Below are positions 15,304 through 22,431 of a stretch of DNA of 39,265 nt, piece after piece. The DNA is from Schlesneria paludicola DSM 18645 (lineage in GTDB: Bacteria > Planctomycetota > Planctomycetia > Planctomycetales > Planctomycetaceae). The first letter of the stretch is position 1. Each line of letters starts with the position of its first letter. The notes below the pieces were generated by a model. The model ran no database searches. It saw only the letters and a list, made by a program, of their open reading frames with translations, and had not been told where the DNA came from. Both the position numbers and the translations under genes were made by a program. The stretch is from contig CAMBQP010000027.1 of assembly GCA_945869955.1 (NCBI GenBank), positions 1 through 39,265 on the forward strand. The letters run 5' to 3'.

Positions 15304-15334
15304 GCCGTGATGGTCACGCTGTGATGATCACGGC
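15304..15334 (-). terminator. Strong hairpin just after aroB
   Basis: GCCGTGAT (15304-15311) pairs perfectly with ATCACGGC (15327-15334); inside, GTCAC and GTGAT add five pairs around a GCT loop. It starts 5 bp after the aroB stop codon on the minus strand. No T-tract follows, so it may protect the mRNA 3' end or be a factor-dependent stop rather than a classic intrinsic terminator. Confidence 0.55.
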
Positions 15335-15338
15335 ATGA

Positions 15339-16529
15339 TTATACGGATTCTGCCAGGATTGCCCTCACTGCGGATTCCGGGATATCGGAAACCGTTTTGA
15401 CGGCACCTGCACGAATCGGTAGCACAAAACGCAAACTCCCCGAGACGGTTTTTTTGTCCAGCCGCATTCGTGCCAACACATCGTCAGCGGATAATTCCAG
15501 GTTCGGGGGCAGGCTTGTTGGCAGGGAAAGCGCCTGCAGTAACTCAATCTGTCGGCGGGTCAGCGATTCGTCAATCAAACCGCAGCGTTCTGCAAGTCGA
15601 CTGGCATAAACCATACCGATCGCCACCGCTTCGCCGTGCAGCAACTCGCCGTAGCCTGCGAGTGCTTCGAACGCATGGCCAAAGGTATGGCCATAATTCA
15701 ATGCGGCCCGCAGACCCTTCGTCTCAAATTCGTCCTGTTCAACGACATCCGCTTTGATACGACAGCTTCTCGCGATGATGTGACGTAGAACCACCGGATC
15801 ACGCGTGCGAATCTGTTCAACATGCTGTTCCAGGTAAGTGAGAAAATCCGCATCGAGAATCACGCCATACTTGACGACCTCGGCCAAGCCGGCACGATAT
15901 TCACGATCCGGCAGCGTTTCCAGCGTTGAGGTATCGATCAAGACCCCAATCGGCTGATAAAAGGCTCCGATCATATTTTTGGCCCGGGGATGATTCACTC
16001 CGGTTTTTCCGCCGACCGAACTGTCAACCGCTGACAGCAGCGTCGTCGGAACCTGGATGAAGGGAAGCCCCCGCATGAATGTTGCCGCAACAAAACCAGC
16101 GGCATCTCCGACGACTCCACCACCCACGGCGATGATGAGCGTACGACGATCGGCATTCAGTGCGATCAGCCGATCGTAAATTTGAGAAAGGATTTGGAGT
16201 GACTTCGAGGTTTCTCCTGCAGGAAGAACTTCGGTTTCACATCGCCAACCGTCGGAAACCAATGATTCGCGGACGGTTGCAGCATGCGTTTGCACAACAT
16301 TGGAATCGGTCACAATCAGGGTGAACGGCGGGGCGACGAGTCGTTTTTCGGCAACCCAGAGACTCGCTTGTGGCGGTTTTGCAGAACAAAAGGCAGAAGA
16401 CATTCCATCGCGAATGTACCACCATTGCTGGAAGATTTTCGCGCATTGACTCAATTGGCGGCTGACAATCGGAATGTCGTAAGCTTGCGGACCAAGTTCG
16501 ACACAAATCAAATCGTCATCAGTGATCAC
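15339..16529 (-). CDS. aroB: 3-dehydroquinate synthase
   Basis: AroB converts DAHP to 3-dehydroquinate, step two of the shikimate pathway, with NAD and a divalent metal. The 396-residue product shows the NAD-binding GGGVVGDAAGFVA, the substrate motif GGKTGVNHPRAKNMIGAFYQP and metal ligands Glu217 (GLAEVVKYG), His281 (NYGHTFGHAFE) and His298 (LLHGEAV); the 17-residue His-His spacing equals that of E. coli (247/264). Around residues 30-65 it carries ~30 residues more than typical AroB, before TLIVTDSNV. The start is GTG at 16529, set by a perfect AGGAGG six bases upstream; an ATG at 16706 in the same frame only reads the end of the upstream gene in another phase. The first 11 bp overlap the upstream isomerase-like gene, implying translational coupling. 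Cytoplasmic. Confidence 0.95.
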   Translation of the reverse strand: MITDDDLICVELGPQAYDIPIVSRQLSQCAKIFQQWWYIRDGMSSAFCSAKPPQASLWVAEKRLVAPPFTLIVTDSNVVQTHAATVRESLVSDGWRCETEVLPAGETSKSLQILSQIYDRLIALNADRRTLIIAVGGGVVGDAAGFVAATFMRGLPFIQVPTTLLSAVDSSVGGKTGVNHPRAKNMIGAFYQPIGVLIDTSTLETLPDREYRAGLAEVVKYGVILDADFLTYLEQHVEQIRTRDPVVLRHIIARSCRIKADVVEQDEFETKGLRAALNYGHTFGHAFEALAGYGELLHGEAVAIGMVYASRLAERCGLIDESLTRRQIELLQALSLPTSLPPNLELSADDVLARMRLDKKTVSGSLRFVLPIRAGAVKTVSDIPESAVRAILAESV

Positions 16530-17436
16530 AGCCAGCCTCCTGAGCAATCTCGTCCTGTCGAGGGCTGGCTGCGGAATCTTGGTCGGTGAGATCTTGGGCT
16601 GCGAGATCTTGGTCGGCGGTGACTTCCGCAAGAATCTGCCGCATGTAGTTGAGGCTCTGACGAGCAATAAATTCCGCACCTGGCTTGTAGTCAAAGACTT
16701 CGACACTGATCCAGCCCGAATACCCGGATTTGAGTAACGCCTTCACGATGGGGCGATAATCGGTTTTCCCCATACCGGGACCAAGCAAATTCTCATCATT
16801 TACATGGAAATGGCCGGTAAGACTTGCGTATTGGGCAATCAAATCCGGGATCGGCTTGGTTTCCGTGAGCATCGCTTTGACATCCTGATGCAGCACGAAA
16901 TGCGAATGCCCGACCCGGTCAATCAGTTCAACCGCCTCGGCACAGGAATTCACGAAATCCGTCTCGCGTGTCGTGAGCGGTTCCATGACGATTTTGACAC
17001 CCCGATCGGCGAACGCAGGCAATGCCGCGCGAAAGACTTCGGCAGCGTTCTCGTACGCTTCCTCGCGTGAAACACCTGGTAACAGACTTCGCTGTGCCGG
17101 GGAGCCGAATACCATGACGGTCCCCCCCAAATCGGCACAGGCTTGCCCCAGTTCAATCAAATACCGGGTGGTCGCCTCACGAACCGATCGATCCTTAGTG
17201 GTCAGATGCAGCCCTTCGGTTTTGGCCAGCAACCAGTGTAATCCGCAAATCGTTAAGCCATGATCATCCGCCTGGGTCCGCAGTTCACGCCGACGTTCGG
17301 GAGAGACCTCTGAGATCCGAGGGGCTAGCGTAAAGGGCGCCAGTTCAATCCCGGTATATCCCGTCTTCGCAATGAACTGACATTGTCGCAGCCAATCCCA
17401 GTTTTCAAACAGTTCCTGACAGATCGCAAATTTCAT
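16519..17436 (-). CDS. Sugar phosphate isomerase/epimerase-like TIM barrel
   Basis: The 305-residue product belongs to the xylose-isomerase-like/AP-endonuclease-2 TIM-barrel superfamily. It begins MKFAICQELFENWDW, with the TGYTGIELAPF strand typical of the group. Likely metal ligands are Glu152 (IVMEPLT), Asp185 (HQDVK), His211 (GHFHVND) and Glu246 (VEVFDY). The last ~25 residues are a repetitive Asp/Gln-rich tail (TADQDLAAQDLTDQD) outside the barrel. The substrate cannot be told from sequence; relatives act on ketoses, inosose or related sugars. Start: ATG at 17436 with GAGG seven bases upstream. It overlaps aroB by 11 bp and is probably co-translated with it, an unusual pairing that may be just an operon of convenience. 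Cytoplasmic. Confidence 0.85.
   Translation of the reverse strand: MKFAICQELFENWDWLRQCQFIAKTGYTGIELAPFTLAPRISEVSPERRRELRTQADDHGLTICGLHWLLAKTEGLHLTTKDRSVREATTRYLIELGQACADLGGTVMVFGSPAQRSLLPGVSREEAYENAAEVFRAALPAFADRGVKIVMEPLTTRETDFVNSCAEAVELIDRVGHSHFVLHQDVKAMLTETKPIPDLIAQYASLTGHFHVNDENLLGPGMGKTDYRPIVKALLKSGYSGWISVEVFDYKPGAEFIARQSLNYMRQILAEVTADQDLAAQDLTDQDSAASPRQDEIAQEAGCDH
16536..16541 (-). promoter_or_regulatory. Perfect Shine-Dalgarno for aroB
   Basis: AGGAGG on the minus strand, six bases before the GTG at 16529-16527 and inside the 3' coding region of the upstream isomerase-like gene. It fixes the aroB start and supports translational coupling. Confidence 0.85.
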
Positions 17437-17568
17437 GAGCCGCCTCGTAAGGACTTTGGAAAACAATCCACCACCGCAAGAGCGAAAGTACCGACTTCAG
17501 GCCCGAAACGCAAAAATGCGGGCTGAACCATCTGTTCCCGCAGTCAGATCGCATCACGGACCCTGTTT

Positions 17569-18474
17569 TCACTTATCGAGCTTTCGCCGAGTGAATGCAA
17601 CCTTATAGGGATTGAACTCATACACCGATAGTTGGCTGAAGGGCATCGTCGTTCCCGCGTAGAAGACGTAAACCAAATAGATCTTACCAGGCCGTCCTAC
17701 TTGGGCGATCAATTTACTTGCATTCGAATCCTCACACTTTTTAGACAGTTTTTCCAGCAGCGATTTTTCGTTGGGGGTCGTCAAGAGGCTGCTTCCCCAA
17801 ATCATATCGGTTTCGTAACAGATGAGCGTGGAACCACCGTCATCGGGAAGGAGTTGATTTTTGTCGATCAGTGCCAGCAAGCTTTCGTCCAAAATCTGCG
17901 GCTTTAAAACCTTGGGTGGAATAAAAAGCAACTGCACATTTTTGCCATCGCCAGACAGGTAAGGAAAGAGCGTATCGGACGGATTGGGGTTTGGAAACGG
18001 GGGATTCGAGGTAGTCGCCACAGGGTATTTTGTGATCGCCCTCGTAATGGGAGTGCAACGATTGGACGTTAAAAAACGTTGTAACAGCTCCGGTGTTGCC
18101 AGCTTGACAGCCTGCTTTTCTCCGTCCTCGGAAAGGCCATGGACGGGGACTTTATAACGATCGTTGCCATCGACAATCGCTCCGTTTTCATCGACGAGAG
18201 AATATGGTCGCTGATAGACAGGCCAGTCCTTGTTGACACCCTGCCATACTTTGCTGGGAAAATTCGCAAGCAGCGCACGGTTTTCGGGTAACGAAGTGGC
18301 TTTCGCCCAACTCTTGGAATCCGGGTTGACTGATGCTTCCTTGACTACGATGACAGCGGGTTTGAAACCCTCACTCGCGTCGCAGCCGAAATGCGCAATC
18401 AAAACAAAAGCCACGAAATTGAATCCACGCTGAAACCAGATCATCATGACATTCATCCAAAGATTTTGATGCAT
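17569..18474 (-). CDS. Uncharacterised secreted protein
   Basis: The 301-residue product is not recognised. The N-terminus has a signal-like stretch (FQRGFNFVAFVLIAHFGCDA); the Cys could be a lipobox residue, though the sequence before it (HFG) is not a good one. The mature part is moderately polar, Pro-rich around 150-165 (SNPPFPNPNPSDTLFPYL), with no known motif. Start is ambiguous: ATG at 18474, 18456, 18447 or 18444; GGAT upstream of 18447 favours one of the inner starts, while the frame is given from the longest. It stands alone between two minus-strand genes with ~130-bp gaps each side. Function unknown. Confidence 0.6.
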   Translation of the reverse strand: MHQNLWMNVMMIWFQRGFNFVAFVLIAHFGCDASEGFKPAVIVVKEASVNPDSKSWAKATSLPENRALLANFPSKVWQGVNKDWPVYQRPYSLVDENGAIVDGNDRYKVPVHGLSEDGEKQAVKLATPELLQRFLTSNRCTPITRAITKYPVATTSNPPFPNPNPSDTLFPYLSGDGKNVQLLFIPPKVLKPQILDESLLALIDKNQLLPDDGGSTLICYETDMIWGSSLLTTPNEKSLLEKLSKKCEDSNASKLIAQVGRPGKIYLVYVFYAGTTMPFSQLSVYEFNPYKVAFTRRKLDK

Positions 18475-18615
18475 TCCCTAAACGCAATTATCACCGGAAT
18501 GGTGTTGGATGGCAACTTCGGTAAGGTCGACTTGGTTTGAATCTCGCCCTTCTGCATCCAGCCAATCCATGAAGATCGGAAAAATCCTTCGCTTACGGCC
18601 AATTCACGCCCATTT

Positions 18616-19572
18616 TCAGAAAAAAGTGGGATTGGCGGATTCTGACTCGGTAGCAAGAAAAACCGAGTCACGGCTCATCTCGTGAGCGGGTGCATTCCAT
18701 TCCGCAAACAGGGGCGCGGCAGACCAGGCACGGAACCAAACTTCCAAATCCGCCGATAACGCCTGCGAGTCAACCGGTGCATTGACATACAATTCTTCGA
18801 TCGCTTCGCCCACGGTCCGGCCTTGTTTGAGTGCTGATAACAGCCGAAACTGGGGTCGGGTGATCTCGTCACGACGGACAAAGTATTCACGTCGGGTCAC
18901 CACCAACAGGACCTGGCGCGATGCCGGTGGGATGGGGTTGCTTCCTCGCCGGACCTGCGTGGCGTATTCATGCACGGGAAAGGAAAATTCGAGTAACCTG
19001 ACGCAGTCATGCAATCGCAAACGGGATGACAAAAAGCGTTCAGGAGAGAGTCCAACGAGATCCTGCGCTGTCAGCGAACGAGAACGCTCGGGGCCGGGAC
19101 CATCGAAGACCTCGCTGTAGACTTGCTCCAGTCCTCCCAGCTCGATCAGAAAATCGGCAAAGTCCGGTTCATGGGAATCCAACGTCTCAGCGCGGGGTGG
19201 CCGGATGGTGGCCAGATAATCCGGGAACGCCGTTCCGAGCGCCGACAGGGTGTACCGGGTTGAGGGATGCGCAACGAGATATCCAAATGCCATTCCATCA
19301 AATGCCGCATCGCCAACAGCATACCGAACGGCAGGATACTGAGCCCGCAAACATTCGAGCAACCGACCGTAATAGGCCTGGCCATAAATCTGCAGTCGGT
19401 CGAGGCTGGTCAGCTCGGACGAAGGTAAAATCACCTGCTCGACGTTTTGACCCGCGACCGCCAGCCATTGCTGTGCAGCGGCCGACGAAACCCCCGACGA
19501 GACTCCCTCGGGATGCGTAATCACCGCTTGTAACCAGCGTTGAATCGTCTGTAACTCGCCGGAATCTGACAT
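18616..19572 (-). CDS. DUF2063 (HvfC/BufC-like) putative DNA-binding or MNIO-partner protein
   Basis: The 318-residue product matches the DUF2063 family: N-terminal LQTIQRWLQAVITHPEGV, then the characteristic SLDRLQIYGQAYYGRLLECL and YPAVRYAVGDAAFDGMAFGYL with HPSTRYTLSALGTAFPDYL. C-terminal ~90 residues are a second domain (LLVVTRREYFVRRDEI..., LLSALKQGRTVGEAIEELY) resembling the helical C-domain of such proteins. DUF2063 proteins (HvfC, BufC) commonly pair with multinuclear iron oxidases (MNIO, DUF692) that modify Cys-rich peptides; no DUF692 gene is present in the window. Start: ATG at 19572, 18 bp after the stop of the DUF1549/DUF1553 gene, so probably in one operon with it. No Cys-rich precursor is visible adjacent. 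Cytoplasmic by sequence. Confidence 0.85.
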   Translation of the reverse strand: MSDSGELQTIQRWLQAVITHPEGVSSGVSSAAAQQWLAVAGQNVEQVILPSSELTSLDRLQIYGQAYYGRLLECLRAQYPAVRYAVGDAAFDGMAFGYLVAHPSTRYTLSALGTAFPDYLATIRPPRAETLDSHEPDFADFLIELGGLEQVYSEVFDGPGPERSRSLTAQDLVGLSPERFLSSRLRLHDCVRLLEFSFPVHEYATQVRRGSNPIPPASRQVLLVVTRREYFVRRDEITRPQFRLLSALKQGRTVGEAIEELYVNAPVDSQALSADLEVWFRAWSAAPLFAEWNAPAHEMSRDSVFLATESESANPTFF

Positions 19573-19590
19573 CGGGTGTATGAGCTTGCC

Positions 19591-22044
19591 TTATTTGATG
19601 TAGATGAATTCGTTGGAAATCAGCATGACATGGCACAAACTTTCCCACGCACGTTTATCCCACGCGCGTTCTGGTGTTCGATCGCCTGTCGCTGCAGCCT
19701 GCATCAGTTCCGCACGAATCTCGCCGAGAAACGACAAGGATTCCGTGACTTCCGCAGGCAATGCTTCGCGGCCATACGCCCGCAAGTACGCCCTTTGAAT
19801 CCGCTCTTGGTCATTCCCCATACGTTCCTCGAGCAATGTGGCCGCCAAATCGGCACTGCATTTCTCGACAAACTCGCTATTCATCATCAAGAGGGCTTGA
19901 GGAGCGATCGTCGTGGTGGGCCGATCTCCATTGGGAACCGCCGCATCGGGATAGTCGAGCAATTGAAAGACATCATAGACATTATTTCGAACGACCGGCA
20001 AATAGATCGACCGGCGCTGGGACCGATAGTCGGTCAGGTCCTTGGAAGTATGATCAAAAAAATAAGCCCGGTTTTTCACCGTCAGCAGCGACTGGCCAAC
20101 TCGACGATCCAGCCCTTCCCCGACCGCGATCAGTGCATCACGCACCGCTTCGGCTTCCAGTCGCTGAATTTCCGCACGTCCGAACAACCGATTCTCAGGA
20201 TCAAGCTCCAGCGCATTGCGAGAGGCTTCACTAAGCTCACTCTCGAGTTGATAGGTACTCGAGTCCATCAACTGCCGATGCAGCGACTTCAGGGACCATC
20301 CGCTATGGACGAAGTCGTTTGCGAGTCGATCGAGTAATTCGGGATGGGTGGGAAGTTCTCCGAGCAGCCCAAAATTGTCAGGGGTCCGCACCAACCCTTT
20401 ACCGAAATGCCATCGCCAAACCCGATTCACAAACACGCGACTGGTCAGCGAGTGCTGCGGGTTCACGAGCCACTGGGCCATTTCCATTCGTCCGCTCTGT
20501 TGCGCATCAAACTTCGGCTCAATCTGTTTGGCCAGTACCCCGGGCACACGACGCGGAACAACCTCACCGAGCTTCAGGGGATTCCCACGAATATGAATGG
20601 CGACATCGACGACCGATTCCTCGGAAACCCCCATGGCACTGGGGAGTTCCGGAACGTTTTTTTCCAATTGTGTTAGTTCTTCACGCAGTCGTTTCAGCTC
20701 GTCCTTCACCGCGTCTGGATATTTCGTTTCTCGTTGGGCAGGTTCGGTTTCTCCCTCAGGAAGCGTCGCTTTCAACACCTGATCCGCTTTGTCGATCACC
20801 GCTTGAATGATTCCCTTTTTCTGACTCACTTGTAAAGCAAAAGCAGCCTGGATTGCCCGAGCTTCGGGGGTCGGAATCGAATTTTCGTGCCAACGAGCCA
20901 CTTTCTTGAAGTGTTCCATGGTCCGGGTGCTTTTGAAGATTCCAGCCAGCCCGTAATAGTCGGCGGTTTCAATCGGATCAAACTTATGATCATGACACCG
21001 GGCACACCCCAGCGTCAGGCCGAGCACGGCACGACCGAAGGTGTCGATTTGCTCGTCGATGATGTCCATCTGCATTTTGGTCTCATCGACTTCCGCCAGA
21101 ACCTTGGGCCCCAGTGCCAGGAAACCGGTTGCGGTCAGCAGGCGGGTCCGTATTTCATCATTCTCGGCTGGCACCAGGTCACCCGCCAGTTGTTCGATCA
21201 GAAATTGGTCGTAGGGGAGATCCTGATTGAATGCGGCGACGACGTAATCGCGATAGCGCCAGGCGTTGCCGTAAGCCACGTTCTCATCGAGACCATTCGA
21301 GTCGGCATACCGAGCCACATCGAGCCAGTGTCGGGCCCAGCGTTCGCCGTACGAGGGTGATGCCAGTAAGCGATCGATCAACCGTGAAAAGGCATCGGGC
21401 CGCTCATCAGACAGAAACTCGGCAATCTCACCAGGAGTTGGTGGTAATCCCGTTAAATCAAATGTTGCACGACGCAATAATGTGCGCCGGCTGGCCTTGG
21501 CGGTGGGAACGACCTGGGCTGCTTCCAACTTTTGCAGGATGAACTGATCCCACGGGCCACTGGCCCAAATGCCATCCGCCGTTGGGGGAACGACCGGAAC
21601 GGATCGAGATCGAAACGACCAATGGTTGGGATCACGATGCCTGGAAGTGTTCGCCCCTGCCACAACCGGAAAGGGGGCTCCCATTTCGACCCAGCGAACC
21701 AGGTCGGCAATTTGTCGCTCGGTCAGCGATTCTTTTGGCGGCATTTGGAATGCGTCATCGGTGCGGCGGATCGCTTTAATCAGCAGGCTTTCGTCTGGCT
21801 TGCCGGGGATGATCGCTGCGCCGAGTTCTCCCCCGCGCAGGATTGCCGCGCGGGAATCGAGCCGCAAGTTCCCCCACTGTTTTTCGACGCCATGACAGCC
21901 CTGGCATTTTTCCACCAGCAGCGGACGGATGGACGTTTCAAAGAACCGCAACTGTTCGGGCGACGGCTCGGTCTCGGCAGTGACCTGGCCCAGATTGAGC
22001 ATCAAACAGACCAGTACCAGGAAACCCCAGGCGATGGATTGCAT
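19591..22044 (-). CDS. Planctomycete cytochrome-c / DUF1549 / DUF1553 secreted protein
   Basis: The 817-residue product has a signal peptide (QSIAWGFLVLVCLMLNLGQVTA, cut near residue 23). A planctomycete-type cytochrome c domain follows with heme motif C47-Q-G-C50-H51. Next are DUF1549 (~150-320; FDLTGLPPTPGEIAEFL, GERWARHWLDVARYADSNG, including CARCHDHKFDP) and DUF1553 (~520-800; LTSRVFVNRVWRWHFGKGLV, THPELLDRLANDFV, then DPENRLFGRAEIQRLEAEAV). This is a standard planctomycete architecture (PSD1 plus cytochrome c). It is often paired with DUF1501; here the partner is a DUF2063 gene. Role unproven; an envelope redox or sulfatase-associated polymer pathway is commonly inferred. Start: ATG at 22044 (G-rich Shine-Dalgarno at good distance) or 22050. 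A longer frame to 22356 is non-coding in character. Confidence 0.92.
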   Translation of the reverse strand: MQSIAWGFLVLVCLMLNLGQVTAETEPSPEQLRFFETSIRPLLVEKCQGCHGVEKQWGNLRLDSRAAILRGGELGAAIIPGKPDESLLIKAIRRTDDAFQMPPKESLTERQIADLVRWVEMGAPFPVVAGANTSRHRDPNHWSFRSRSVPVVPPTADGIWASGPWDQFILQKLEAAQVVPTAKASRRTLLRRATFDLTGLPPTPGEIAEFLSDERPDAFSRLIDRLLASPSYGERWARHWLDVARYADSNGLDENVAYGNAWRYRDYVVAAFNQDLPYDQFLIEQLAGDLVPAENDEIRTRLLTATGFLALGPKVLAEVDETKMQMDIIDEQIDTFGRAVLGLTLGCARCHDHKFDPIETADYYGLAGIFKSTRTMEHFKKVARWHENSIPTPEARAIQAAFALQVSQKKGIIQAVIDKADQVLKATLPEGETEPAQRETKYPDAVKDELKRLREELTQLEKNVPELPSAMGVSEESVVDVAIHIRGNPLKLGEVVPRRVPGVLAKQIEPKFDAQQSGRMEMAQWLVNPQHSLTSRVFVNRVWRWHFGKGLVRTPDNFGLLGELPTHPELLDRLANDFVHSGWSLKSLHRQLMDSSTYQLESELSEASRNALELDPENRLFGRAEIQRLEAEAVRDALIAVGEGLDRRVGQSLLTVKNRAYFFDHTSKDLTDYRSQRRSIYLPVVRNNVYDVFQLLDYPDAAVPNGDRPTTTIAPQALLMMNSEFVEKCSADLAATLLEERMGNDQERIQRAYLRAYGREALPAEVTESLSFLGEIRAELMQAAATGDRTPERAWDKRAWESLCHVMLISNEFIYIK

Positions 22045-22431
22045 CCCCATACCCCCCGATTCACAACGTGCAGCCAAGCAAAGTTCAGCCAAACAAAACT
22101 CAATGCCATTCGCAAACCAAACCTCGGACCAACCTGAATACCGAGGCGATTGCAGAATGTCTTGAACATGATTGTGAACCACCGCGTGAGGAAACGCAAA
22201 CTCGGGTCCACGAATTAACGGTTCCGGCCCTAAACCAATGGATCCAAACCAGGCCACATCGACCGCTTTGACTCGCGGTTTCCACGGAAGTTTCCGCGGG
22301 AGTTTTCCCGGTCCTTTTCTGAAAAATTTGCGACTGGACTTGAACAAGGGGCTCACCCGTCGATTACACTTCGATTTCGATCAAATCCGGTGCGAGTCCG
22401 GAGTCTCCCCCATTCCCAATCGAGAATTTCG
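22045..22431. other. Divergent promoter region with imperfect inverted repeat
   Basis: 387 bp between the minus-strand DUF1549/DUF1553 gene and the plus-strand GSDH-like gene. CC-A-CGGAA-GT-TTCCG-C-GG at 22282-22299 is an imperfect palindrome that could bind a dimeric regulator. TTGAAC followed after 17 bp by ATTACA near 22341-22370 is a weak promoter candidate for the plus gene. Nothing else is visible. Confidence 0.4.

Noticed and set aside
15339..17436. Possible non-shikimate sugar phosphate cyclase (valiolone- or deoxyinosose-type) with an isomerase partner
   Set aside because: The cyclase has the GGKTGVNHPRAKNMIGAFYQP pattern and the metal-ligand spacing of true 3-dehydroquinate synthase, so the simpler call stands.
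19576..20337. Long plus-strand open frame opposite the DUF1553 gene
   Set aside because: Antisense shadow of a strongly conserved gene; composition (His, Arg, Gln rich) follows the opposite strand.
22051..22356. 105-residue N-terminal extension of the DUF1549/DUF1553 protein
   Set aside because: It precedes a complete signal peptide and is rich in residues typical of non-coding frames; the signal peptide must be N-terminal.
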